Of a DNA stretch of 64,000 nt, positions 27,103 to 34,377 are shown piece by piece. The position numbers and the translations under genes were made by a program. The stretch is from positions 310,001 to 374,000 of the forward strand of contig NZ_JANSUY010000002.1 in the NCBI RefSeq assembly GCF_024741135.1. Direction: 5' to 3'. How positions within the stretch are numbered: the first letter of the stretch is position 1; each line of letters opens with the position of its first letter. The notes under the pieces are model-generated. The model saw only the letters and a list, made by a program, of their open reading frames with translations. It ran no database searches and was not told the origin of the DNA. This DNA is from Aquiflexum gelatinilyticum. Lineage in GTDB: Bacteria; Bacteroidota; Bacteroidia; Cytophagales; Cyclobacteriaceae.

Positions 27103-27582
27103 TTACTTCAAGGTTAATTTATAAATCTTAGAATTTTTGTCAGGAAAAACATAGCCATTGGGTAAGTTTTGTTTGTCTGATTGGATAAACCCGTTTCTCT
27201 CGTAAAATTGATGGGAGGCAGTTGCCACTGCAGGCGTATCAAGCCAAATGGTTTGAAAGCCTTTCATTTTTGCCTCTTCAAATAATGTGTCGAAAAGTTT
27301 TTGGGCAATACTTAATTCTCTCCCCCTCAACTCTTTCTTGACAAACATTTTTCTCAGCACTGCATTGTGGACATCTATTTTTTGAAGTCCTATAGTGCCT
27401 ACAATTTCGTTTTGGCTTTTAGCTGTCCAAAAACCACCGTCACGATAGAAATGTGCAATATCAATAAGGTCCGGCTGATCCATTTCTGAAAAACCTAAAA
27501 GGAATTCGTTATTCTGAATGTTCAGAACAAAATCTTTAACCTCATTTTGGTCATTCAATTGAAAGCTCTCTATGGTGATCAT
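27103..27582 (-). CDS. GNAT-family N-acetyltransferase
   Basis: 159 residues with the acetyl-CoA-binding core of the GNAT fold: EIVGTIGLQKIDVHNAVLRK (motif D/C), MFVKKELRGRELSIAQKLFD (motif A, with a somewhat degenerate R-G-R-E-L-S loop) and ASHQFYERNGFIQ (motif B). It would acetylate a small molecule or protein. The gene lies between two direct-repeat copies of the murF 3' end and behaves as cassette cargo; acetyltransferases are frequent in integron cassettes. Clear ATG at 27582, and its leader is the short stretch behind murF copy 2. Confidence 0.85.
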   Translation of the reverse strand: MITIESFQLNDQNEVKDFVLNIQNNEFLLGFSEMDQPDLIDIAHFYRDGGFWTAKSQNEIVGTIGLQKIDVHNAVLRKMFVKKELRGRELSIAQKLFDTLFEEAKMKGFQTIWLDTPAVATASHQFYERNGFIQSDKQNLPNGYVFPDKNSKIYKLTLK

Positions 27583-27609
27583 TTGGCTATTTTTCAGTTA
27601 TTTTTTCAA

Positions 27610-27656
27610 CCCTCATATAAAATCCACCAATCCTTCCAGCTTTATGCCGTGACTTC
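27610..27656 (-). repeat. murF 3'-end copy 2
   Basis: On the minus strand it encodes GSHGIKLEGLVDFI plus stop, against GSRGMKLEGLVDFI in the complete MurF. Over the first 37 plus-strand bases there are about three differences to 30690-30726. The changes are partly silent, so it looks like the real end of another strain's murF rather than chance. Confidence 0.85.
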
Positions 27657-27668
27657 CCCAGAGTCCCC

Positions 27669-27709
27669 CGGTTCCGCTCGCTGTATCCAAGTTAATGTTA
27701 GCGAAAATT
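27669..27709 (-). repeat. Half attC-like site closing the toxin-antitoxin cassette
   Basis: Minus-strand order: core CGCTAAC within AATTTTCGCTAAC (27697-27709), six-base spacer, then a 22-base arm (27669-27690) that matches 20 of 22 bases of the arm in the complete site at 29924-29945. The second arm is missing; the sequence runs straight into murF copy 2. Confidence 0.7.
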
Positions 27710-27713
27710 TATT

Positions 27714-28112
27714 TTATCTCTTTACCCAATTTTCGATTTCAATACCTGAAATTCTTTCAAATTCTTTTTGATTTTCTGTCACCATAATCAGGTCTTTATC
27801 CACTGCGGTACATCCGATTAATAGATCAAAATCGCTTATCATCAAGCCTTTTGACCTTAATCGGGCTTTCTCTTTTCCATATAGGTAGATGGCATTAAAA
27901 ATCGGGAGGATTAATACTTGATTTGAAAAAATCTCAATTAATTCAAGATTCTTTTTAGGATTAGTGCTGTTTTCAGCTCCAAACACTAGTTCAGCAAATG
28001 TAATTTCAGAAATAGCAAAGTTTTCAGTTCCTAATTCCTGAAACTTTTCTATCATTCCAAATTTTCCTCTTAAAAAATGGATGCAGATATTTGTGTCTAA
28101 AAGATATTTCAT
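27714..28112 (-). CDS. vapC: PIN-domain toxin ribonuclease, VapC type
   Basis: 132-residue PIN-domain endoribonuclease. The acidic metal site is visible as Asp6 in MKYLLDTNICIHFLRG, Glu41 in ITFAELVFG, Asp94/Asp96 in LMISDFDLLIG and the VTENQKEF region; the GLMISDFDLLIGCTAV block is typical of VapC. Its ATG overlaps the antitoxin stop as ATGA. The stop codon lies four bases from the attC-like core at 27709, exactly where an integron cassette gene should end. In such arrays toxin-antitoxin pairs stabilise the cassettes. Confidence 0.93.
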   Translation of the reverse strand: MKYLLDTNICIHFLRGKFGMIEKFQELGTENFAISEITFAELVFGAENSTNPKKNLELIEIFSNQVLILPIFNAIYLYGKEKARLRSKGLMISDFDLLIGCTAVDKDLIMVTENQKEFERISGIEIENWVKR

Positions 28113-28351
28113 TCGAAACCAGGATCTTCTGCTTTTTCAACTCTTGATTCTCTAATTTCTTTGATGATTTCATCAGAATCTTTGTTGTCTTCCCATGCTC
28201 CAAAAAGGGTTTTCATGTCAACTTTCTCTTCTTTTTTTTCAAGAGATTCGGTTAATTTTATGATAAGCTTTTTCTTGGAAAGATCATCTAGACCTCGCAA
28301 CATACCAAAATACTTTTCCAAAGTCTTATTATTTAAAGTAAGGTTTGCCAT
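28109..28351 (-). CDS. Antitoxin of the VapC partner
   Basis: 80-residue antitoxin: N-terminal helical region (MANLTLNNKTLEKYFGMLRG, LSKKKLIIKLTESLEKK) and a disordered acidic C-terminus DNKDSDEIIKEIRESRVEKA that should wrap the toxin. The 'LFGAWEDNKDSDEIIKEIR' stretch is characteristic of Bacteroidota antitoxins found with PIN toxins. No clear AbrB or RHH fold can be read. It overlaps vapC by four bases. Confidence 0.88.
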   Translation of the reverse strand: MANLTLNNKTLEKYFGMLRGLDDLSKKKLIIKLTESLEKKEEKVDMKTLFGAWEDNKDSDEIIKEIRESRVEKAEDPGFE

Positions 28352-28407
28352 GCTTTTTTTTCTTCAATTTACGGAATTAATGGATTGAGGGTAAATGATT
28401 TGGAAAA

Positions 28408-28878
28408 TTAAATTCCCAACTCTCTTTTCTTTTTCTTTATTAAGTCGCCCATTTCACTTGTATCCCGAGTAAATCCACCGGCGTTTATAAATTGATTTTC
28501 AGTATTGAACCAATAGACTATATTATCCCCTTTAACTTTCAATTTATACAAAGGAGGGTAAACAAACTGTATGAGAGAAAGGGATTCCACTTCCATCCAA
28601 TTTATTTTTCTTTCGTTCTCGCTATTTTTTATAGTTACATTTTGGCCTCCTAATTTTACTATCACAAATTTATCCTTAATAGCAATAAATATTAGGAAGC
28701 AAACTATTCCTATCAATCCAAAAACTAACGTGGTAACGATGCTTTGTTCCATTTTCTCACCATTTATCCAAAATAATTCAGGAAAGAACCAAGATAAGGT
28801 ACACGTAATTAACATTAACATTCCCAATCCCAGAAACAGATATTTCAGAAAGTGGTGATATAGATTATTGCTTTCCAT
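28408..28878 (-). CDS. Two-helix membrane protein of the cassette array
   Basis: 156 residues; two transmembrane helices (about 12-31, YLFLGLGMLMLITCTLSWFF, and 47-66, TTLVFGLIGIVCFLIFIAIK) followed by a beta-rich cytoplasmic domain (FVIVKLGGQNVTIKNSENER, YKLKVKGDNIVYWFNTENQF) that could be PH-like. The start ATG at 28878 comes 22 bases after the cassette-boundary GTTAGCG; an in-frame start at 28926 would lie inside the boundary unit. Shares one putative cassette with the downstream toxin-antitoxin pair. Function unknown. Confidence 0.72.
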   Translation of the reverse strand: MESNNLYHHFLKYLFLGLGMLMLITCTLSWFFPELFWINGEKMEQSIVTTLVFGLIGIVCFLIFIAIKDKFVIVKLGGQNVTIKNSENERKINWMEVESLSLIQFVYPPLYKLKVKGDNIVYWFNTENQFINAGGFTRDTSEMGDLIKKKKRELGI

Positions 28879-28887
28879 TGTTTTTTC

Positions 28888-28900
28888 AATTTTCGCTAAC
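28888..28900 (-). repeat. Left core end of cassette C (GTTAGCGAAAATT)
   Basis: 13 bases perfectly complementary to AATTTTCGCTAAC at 27697-27709 on the same strand, 1.2 kb apart. This is the relation expected between the start of an integron cassette and the first core of its own attC. Confidence 0.8.
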
Positions 28901-29003
28901 TTACTTATATATACAGAAGTATCCACACCCCGCCGAAATGTAAGGGTTAAAATACCTTTGGTGATTCAATTAAAGATCTTCCAATCAGGACTCAACTTAC
29001 TTC
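28898..29003 (-). repeat. ~100-bp non-coding unit, copy 2
   Basis: Clearly homologous along its length to 30581-30691 (identical blocks such as GATTGGAAGATCTTTAATTG and AACCCTTACATTT). On the minus strand it starts with GTTGAGT and ends with AAGTAAGTT, directly at the boundary of cassette C. Could be an attI-like site, a promoter unit or an empty cassette. Confidence 0.75.
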
Positions 29004-29009
29004 CTAAAT

Positions 29010-29804
29010 TTAATTACCCGTGTATCTTCTCCTGTACTCATTGCTGAAAAAAATTGGTATCACCATTCCCTCGACAATTGGTTGTCCACGTGAATAAAAA
29101 ACCTGGATTGTCGGAAAAGTCTTTAGTATTGATTCAATTTCCTCTTCAAATTCCTTTTCAATCTCTCCATTTAATTCAGTTTCACTAATCTTGCCTTCTC
29201 CGTCAAATTTCATTGTCAAGAATAGTTTCTTGTCTTTAGAGAGTTTGGGCAATCTGTTCCAATTAATCCTTTTATAAATTTCTTCTTGTATGTTTTTTGG
29301 GTCCCGTGAAAACCTGTTGTCATTTGGTTCAACTCCGTTTTTGAATTCTTTCTCGGTTTCAATGATTCCCCCGTTGACAGTTGCGACAATCTCCATTTCA
29401 TAATACCGGTCATATCCGGAATGGTTGTATTTAATAACCCTTCCCTTTTGAATATATAATTCTCCAGTAAACCAATCAGCAAATATCTCAGAATCTTGTC
29501 CTTTAAATATTTGGTCTTTGATGCTCCGTTTTTTGTCACCACAACCATAGACATCAACAAGGAAAAGTTGGTTATTTTCAATTCTCCAAAGTCCAACATA
29601 GCCCCTCCAAAGAGCTGTCGAGCAACCGTTTTGTAATGTTGGATAGAATTTTTGTCGTGGTTCATTCTTTTGAAAGAAAATTTCCAATGGTTCACACAAC
29701 ATTGTCAAGGTATCACCTTTGTAAATTATTCGTTCACCTTCTTGTCCAGTTGCATAACATATGGTTGTCCAAAAAAAGAATATAATTGTCGATATGTATT
29801 TCAT
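29010..29804 (-). CDS. Secreted hypothetical protein with TonB-C-terminus-like tail
   Basis: 264 residues with signal peptide MKYISTIIFFFWTTICYATG. The last 90 residues (KKLFLTMKFDGEGKISETEL, ILKTFPTIQVFYSRGQPIVE, GMVIPIFFSNEYRRRY) follow the pattern of the TonB C-terminal/energy-transducer fold found in many Bacteroidota exported proteins. Start at the ATG at 29804; the in-frame start at 29834 sits in the attC-like site. It begins 31 bases after the boundary core GTTGGAG, as cassette genes do, but no matching closing core follows it. Function unknown. Confidence 0.72.
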   Translation of the reverse strand: MKYISTIIFFFWTTICYATGQEGERIIYKGDTLTMLCEPLEIFFQKNEPRQKFYPTLQNGCSTALWRGYVGLWRIENNQLFLVDVYGCGDKKRSIKDQIFKGQDSEIFADWFTGELYIQKGRVIKYNHSGYDRYYEMEIVATVNGGIIETEKEFKNGVEPNDNRFSRDPKNIQEEIYKRINWNRLPKLSKDKKLFLTMKFDGEGKISETELNGEIEKEFEEEIESILKTFPTIQVFYSRGQPIVEGMVIPIFFSNEYRRRYTGN

Positions 29805-29828
29805 TGCTTGGTCGTCCAAAGGTATGTG

Positions 29829-29960
29829 CTCCAACGTGATTCAGTTTGGAGACGGCGGGCATTCGGAGCCGTACCCTTCATACTTTCTCCTAACTTATTA
29901 AAGATACTGATTTCATATTTACTCGGTACCGCCCGCTGTATCCAAGGTGATGTTGGCGTG
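29829..29960 (-). repeat. Complete attC-like recombination site
   Basis: Minus-strand order: CACGCCAAC (29952-29960), 6-base spacer, arm 29924-29945, variable centre, complementary arm 29846-29871 (core TTGGA-AC-GCGGGC against GCCCGCCGTCTCCAA), 10-base spacer, GTTGGAG (29829-29835). About 132 bp, inside the known attC range, with the expected unequal spacers on the two sides. Confidence 0.75.
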
Positions 29961-29976
29961 TCGTGGTTTTCTCTTC

Positions 29977-30573
29977 CTAGTAATGTGCCCAAATCAGTCT
30001 TATTTCAATTTTTAAAATATCTCCCAGGTTGCGTATTAGTTCATTCTTTTGATTATCATCATAATCAGGATCAATGATATTAAGTTGGTACTTTGAAAAT
30101 CCCGCTGGCATTTCATAATTCAAGTCGTTTAGATTTGATAATTTATGACAACAAGGAGTTTGAATAGTTAAGTCAGAAAATGAATGTTGATAGGAATTAT
30201 CCATAGCTTCTTGCCAAAATTCAACTTCTATCGTTTGTCCGCAATGATTGCAAAATACCGAATCAAAATTTTCTCCTTGGTCTATGAATTCAACTTGGCT
30301 GGTTAAAATTGATCTTATCTCACTGTTCTTGTACTTAGCAACCAAATAATTTATCGAAGCCTTCTGTTGCTCCTTTGTCGGTTCAAAATATGGATCAACA
30401 GGAATAATTTTTAATTGCTGTCCAGAGTGGGTTGCAGCTTCAGGTTGATAAATAATTTCAAATTTGTCTCCAGTCTGAATTTCTTTCATTTCGGTCAAAT
30501 TATTTCTTTGTCCGCAACATACGAGAAGCGCAATAATTGTCAATATATATAATGTCCTTGTCATTCTTTCCAT
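29977..30573 (-). CDS. Putative lipoprotein with zinc-ribbon-like Cys pairs
   Basis: 198 residues; N-terminal hydrophobic segment TLYILTIIALLVCCGQ with Cys residues suited to lipid attachment. A four-Cys arrangement VFCNHCGQT and TPCCHKL about 30 residues apart looks like a zinc ribbon, unusual for an exported protein. The ATG at 30573 is ten bases inside the cassette boundary GTTGGCGTG (30575-30583), and the stop lies 16 bases before the matching CACGCCAAC, so gene and cassette fit closely. No family recognised. Confidence 0.75.
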   Translation of the reverse strand: MERMTRTLYILTIIALLVCCGQRNNLTEMKEIQTGDKFEIIYQPEAATHSGQQLKIIPVDPYFEPTKEQQKASINYLVAKYKNSEIRSILTSQVEFIDQGENFDSVFCNHCGQTIEVEFWQEAMDNSYQHSFSDLTIQTPCCHKLSNLNDLNYEMPAGFSKYQLNIIDPDYDDNQKNELIRNLGDILKIEIRLIWAHY

Positions 30574-30574
30574 G

Positions 30575-30583
30575 CACGCCAAC
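30575..30583 (-). repeat. Left core end of cassette A (GTTGGCGTG)
   Basis: Nine bases perfectly complementary to CACGCCAAC at 29952-29960 on the same strand, bracketing the zinc-ribbon lipoprotein gene in a 632-bp unit. Confidence 0.75.
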
Positions 30584-30691
30584 TTACTTATATATATACC
30601 AAAAGCTTATATACCCCACCAAAATGTAAGGGTTGATATACCTCTTGCTGTTCAATTAAAGATCTTCCAATCGGGACTTAACTAGGTTTCC
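30581..30691 (-). repeat. ~100-bp non-coding unit, copy 1 (directly behind murF)
   Basis: Starts right after the murF stop with GGAAACCTAGTTAAGTCC and ends at the start of cassette A with AAGTAAGTT. Homologous to 28898-29003. It occupies the place of an attI site relative to the first cassette and may also hold a promoter (TATATAAGCTTTTGG). Confidence 0.75.
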
Positions 30692-31990
30692 TCAAATAAA
30701 ATCCACCAATCCTTCCAGCTTCATCCCCCTGCTTCCTTTGATCAGGATCAGGTAATCTTCGAGCTTGGAGTCCTGAAGCCAGTTTCTGAAGGAAAATGGA
30801 TCGGGGAAGTACAGGGCAGAAATCGGGGCCTTGGAAAGTGCCGCCTGCACATGCTTGCCGGTAAAGCAGATCTTGTCAAACTTGTATTGGCTGACCCATT
30901 CCCCAAGTTTCTGGTGTTCCGGTTCGGTATGTTCACCCAATTCGTACATATCGCCAAGGATGATCATCTTGTGTTTCTTTCCGCTCATTTCGCCAAAAGT
31001 CTTGATCGCCACTTCCATGCTGGATGGATTGGCATTATAGGCATCGAGGATGATGAGGTTGCTTCTTTTTTCGATCAGTTGCGAGCGCATGTTGGATGGC
31101 TGATAGGAAACAATGCCTGCCACCGCTTGGTCCATCGGCACGCCAAAGTACTTTCCAAGTGTCAGGGCAGTGGCGATATTTCCAAAATTATACGCACCGA
31201 TCAGTGCGGAGAGGTGGATTTTATCCTCTCCTCCCACCCGGAATCTCACAAAAGGATCGGCCCCTTCGAAAGTCACTTCACAAAAATCTCCTTTTGCCGG
31301 ATAAAGAATCGGATTTTCAAACCGCTTGGCCATGTTGGAAAGGATCGGGTCTTGGCTGTTGATAAAAACGGTTCCTTTGTTTTGTCTCAGGTGTTGAAAA
31401 AGCTCGGTTTTGGTTTTGAGCACACCTTCCGGACCGCCCATTCCCTCGAGATGCGCTTTGCCGATGTTGGTGATAAACCCATGGGTCGGTTCGGCGATAT
31501 CGCAAAGTTCCTTGATGTCGCCTTGCTTGTTAGCACCCATTTCTACGATCGCGATTTCGGTATCTTTTGAGATGGCAAGCAAAGTCAGGGGCACGCCGAT
31601 ATGGTTATTGAGGTTGCCGACAGTGGCAGAAGTTTTGAATTTTTGCTTCAGGACGGCATGCAGAAGTTCTTTGGAAGTGGTCTTTCCATTGCTTCCTGTC
31701 AGTCCGATGATCGGAATAGGAAGTTGATGCCGGTGGTGGTTGGCCAGTTTTTGCAAAGCCAATAAAGCATCTTCTACCAAAAAGTACCTCGGATCACCTT
31801 CGGGAATTACTCTTTGCTCATCGACTACCACCAAGCTTGCCCCTGCGTCCAAAGCTTTTGGAGCAAAGTCGTTGGCATTGAAGTTTGGACCTTTCAGTGC
31901 AAAAAAGATATTGCCTAGGCCGATCTTTCTTGTGTCTGTGCTTACACCTGTGGATTGTAGAAAATGGGAATAAAGGGATTCGGTGCTCAT
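30692..31990 (-). CDS. murF: UDP-N-acetylmuramoyl-tripeptide--D-alanyl-D-alanine ligase MurF
   Basis: Cytoplasmic peptidoglycan precursor ligase that adds D-Ala-D-Ala to UDP-MurNAc-tripeptide. 432 residues: N-terminal substrate domain with SxDTRK (GVSTDTRKIGLGNIFFALKG), ATP loop LTGSNGKTTSKE, central VEMGANKQGDI and NIGKAHLEGMGG, and C-terminal DAYNANPSSMEVAI and GDMYELG. Ends GSRGMKLEGLVDFI. The gene is outside the usual dcw cluster, as is common in Bacteroidota. Its last about 45 bases are copied twice downstream (27610-27656, 27042-27068), so the 3' end seems to be an integration target that leaves the protein intact. Confidence 0.96.
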   Translation of the reverse strand: MSTESLYSHFLQSTGVSTDTRKIGLGNIFFALKGPNFNANDFAPKALDAGASLVVVDEQRVIPEGDPRYFLVEDALLALQKLANHHRHQLPIPIIGLTGSNGKTTSKELLHAVLKQKFKTSATVGNLNNHIGVPLTLLAISKDTEIAIVEMGANKQGDIKELCDIAEPTHGFITNIGKAHLEGMGGPEGVLKTKTELFQHLRQNKGTVFINSQDPILSNMAKRFENPILYPAKGDFCEVTFEGADPFVRFRVGGEDKIHLSALIGAYNFGNIATALTLGKYFGVPMDQAVAGIVSYQPSNMRSQLIEKRSNLIILDAYNANPSSMEVAIKTFGEMSGKKHKMIILGDMYELGEHTEPEHQKLGEWVSQYKFDKICFTGKHVQAALSKAPISALYFPDPFSFRNWLQDSKLEDYLILIKGSRGMKLEGLVDFI

Positions 31991-32048
31991 AAATATTTTT
32001 GTATGGCTAAAATTATATGATTATCGGGAATGTTGCCAGAAAATAATT

Positions 32049-32083
32049 GACCACAGACCACGGTCGACAGTCCATAGCCACTG
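32049..32083. repeat. Word-repeat island, GTCCATAG family
   Basis: Imperfect words gaccacag, accacggtc, gacagtcc, atagccactg upstream of murF in the divergent gap to the T9SS protein gene. Same family as 49057-49078, 51743-51770, 60185-60214 and 62896-62924. Confidence 0.55.
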
Positions 32084-32167
32084 CTCTTGAACTTTAATCC
32101 AGGTTTTAATAAGCTGACATTTACAGAGTCAAAATACCAATAATGCTCAAATTCTAGAAAGATGTCC

Positions 32168-32200
32168 GTAAATCTTAAATCAAAAATCGTAAATCAAAAA
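32168..32200. repeat. Word-repeat island, GTAAATC family
   Basis: Three imperfect copies of an 11-nt word (gtaaatctta, aatcaaaaatc, gtaaatcaaaa) 65 bases before the start of the T9SS cargo gene. Confidence 0.55.
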
Positions 32201-32265
32201 GGACCTCCAAACATCTTATATCAAATTCATTCGTTTAATTTTAGGGCTTATACGTTTCCGTTTTG

Positions 32266-34374
32266 ATGAGATATTTGATCCTGATTTTGTTTTTTTCGAC
32301 CTGCACCTTGGTAGTGGCGCAACAGACTTTTTCTTTTGACCAAAGCAAAAAAATCATCCATGATGGAAATGAAATCCCGCTTCCATTTGCAGTAGGGATC
32401 AATGCTTCCCAATATCAGAGAATGGATGTCAACGCAGACGGAGAGGAAGAATGGGTCGTTTGGGATATCAATGCAAGAAGAGTTTTGGTTTTTGAAGAAA
32501 TCGGCGAGAAGTTCAAATACCTTCCCGAAATGAGCTATTTTTTCCCCAATGACATCAACGGGTTTTTGATTTTGGCAGATTTTAATCTGGATGGCAAAAA
32601 GGATTTGTTTACAAGTTCGCCATTTGGCATCAAGGCTTATAAAAATGTCAGTAACTCGGGAGATCCATTTCCAAAGTGGGAAGTCGCCCAAAATTTTCTC
32701 CGACTGGAAAACGGCTCCAACCTCACCGCCAATAACCTAGACATTCCCATGGTCCTGGACATTGACGGAGACGGGGATCTGGATATTGCCTCATTTAATT
32801 TGGGAGACTATGTGGACTTTTATCTCAACACAAGTGTGGAAAGAAAAGGAACTGCAGACATCGATGCTTTTGCTTTTCCCGAACCTTGGTGGGGCAGATT
32901 CGAATTCTGTGGATGCGGGAATTTCAGTTTTGGGATTACCTGTGAAGGACTTCCTATGGGAAGGTTGGCAGATGCCGGACCTGAAAACCGGATCCTGCAT
33001 ACCGGCGGACATTCTGTTTTGTATGCAGACTTTGATAATGATGGGGTAAGGGATTTGCTTTTGGGAAGGGATGAATGCAATACGCTTTATTTTTTGCCTA
33101 ACAAAGGAACAGACCGGCAGCCATTGTTTGATGCTTTTTCGCAGGATGTTCCTGGTTTTGGGACTTTGCCGGAATTCCCCATCTACCATGCTGCTTACCT
33201 TTGGCAAAATAGCCTTATTGTGAGTAGCAATTCCTCGGCTTCGTCGGGAGTTTTCAAATCCAACTTTTCCGAAAATGTGTTTCAAATTTCCAAGGGAAGT
33301 TCTGGCTTGCCAAGCAAAAGCCCGTTTTTGCAGTCGGAGATATTGGATTTGGGAGAAAACAGCAGGCCATTTTTCAAAGGGCTGTCCACTTCTGGAGAAA
33401 TGATTGTCACTGCCAATTCGTTTGTAGGTGGAAGAAACATTGGTATGGCATATCAGTATGTGGTAAACAATGAGAGTTGGGAATTGGTGGAAAGTGATTA
33501 CTTGAATCTTTCTGCACTGGACTTTACCGACCTCCATTATTTTGAATACCTCAATGCTGCCAATGAAGAGACATACTGGATCACGGGCCTTGATACTGTG
33601 AATAATTCATTACGCCGTCTGGTTTTTTATGGTACTAATCCTGATTTTGGTCAAATGAGACAAATATTCATACCAAACCGATCTCCTGTTGGTCAGGATC
33701 ATATCGAAATGTTTTCTTTTGAAGGAAAAGATTATCTCATGCTTGCGAGACAAACAGGAGAATTACTCCTTTATTCTTTTGATTTTTCGAATTCTGAAAA
33801 TATCAATTTGATTCAAAGCGATTTTTTGGGGTATACTGACAATCCCGGATCCCGCAACCTAAATGTCCATGTTGTCCCGGGAAAAAACCCCTCTCTTTAT
33901 GCCGTTGACCAAAGAGGAGTTTTGGTCTATATCCCTGACTTTATGAATCAGGTGGAGCGAGAGACCATTTTGGTAACAATATCTCCTACTGCCACTTCTC
34001 AGAGCAGGTTGGGAAGAAATACCTGGATCACTTCTTTGCCAAAGCCATTTACTGACGAAAGGGATTTGGTCTTGGGAAATACAGCGGGAGGGTTGGAATA
34101 CCTGAAATTTCAGGCAGAAGGTCCCTTGCCGGGTGAAGAAGATTTGTTGGTCAAAGTTTATCCCAATCCCAACAGAGGTTCATTCAAACTTATAGCTTCC
34201 CAAACATCTTCTGTGACTTTGATCAGCAGTTTGGGTCAGGAAATAGTGGGCAGTTTTGAGTTGACTGCAAATTCAGAATTGGAAATTACGCTTCCTTTGG
34301 CGCCAGGATTGTATATCGCACGGTTTACCAACGCAGAAGGGAAAAGTAAAAGCCAAAAAATAGTGGTGTGGTAA
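32266..34374 (+). CDS. FG-GAP/VCBS-type repeat protein with type IX secretion sorting domain
   Basis: 702 residues with signal peptide MRYLILILFFSTCTLVVAQ. Several FG-GAP-like blade motifs with calcium-type Asp loops (MDVNADGEEEWVVWDINAR, DFNLDGKKDLFTSS, DIDGDGDLDIASFNLGD, DFDNDGVRDLLLG) indicate a beta-propeller. The C-terminus VKVYPNPNRGSFKLI to KSQKIVVW is a type A T9SS sorting domain, so the protein is exported across the outer membrane by the Por machinery. Start: ATG at 32266; a TTG just before it is less likely. Converges on the response-regulator gene with three bases between. Confidence 0.9.
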   Translation: MRYLILILFFSTCTLVVAQQTFSFDQSKKIIHDGNEIPLPFAVGINASQYQRMDVNADGEEEWVVWDINARRVLVFEEIGEKFKYLPEMSYFFPNDINGFLILADFNLDGKKDLFTSSPFGIKAYKNVSNSGDPFPKWEVAQNFLRLENGSNLTANNLDIPMVLDIDGDGDLDIASFNLGDYVDFYLNTSVERKGTADIDAFAFPEPWWGRFEFCGCGNFSFGITCEGLPMGRLADAGPENRILHTGGHSVLYADFDNDGVRDLLLGRDECNTLYFLPNKGTDRQPLFDAFSQDVPGFGTLPEFPIYHAAYLWQNSLIVSSNSSASSGVFKSNFSENVFQISKGSSGLPSKSPFLQSEILDLGENSRPFFKGLSTSGEMIVTANSFVGGRNIGMAYQYVVNNESWELVESDYLNLSALDFTDLHYFEYLNAANEETYWITGLDTVNNSLRRLVFYGTNPDFGQMRQIFIPNRSPVGQDHIEMFSFEGKDYLMLARQTGELLLYSFDFSNSENINLIQSDFLGYTDNPGSRNLNVHVVPGKNPSLYAVDQRGVLVYIPDFMNQVERETILVTISPTATSQSRLGRNTWITSLPKPFTDERDLVLGNTAGGLEYLKFQAEGPLPGEEDLLVKVYPNPNRGSFKLIASQTSSVTLISSLGQEIVGSFELTANSELEITLPLAPGLYIARFTNAEGKSKSQKIVVW

Positions 34375-34377
34375 TTC

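Noticed and set aside
30851-31570. 239-codon frame antisense to murF
   Set aside because: MurF on the other strand is certain; no start signals for the antisense frame.
32791-33537. 248-codon frame antisense to the T9SS cargo gene
   Set aside because: Lies fully within a clear FG-GAP repeat protein; composition typical of a reverse-frame shadow.
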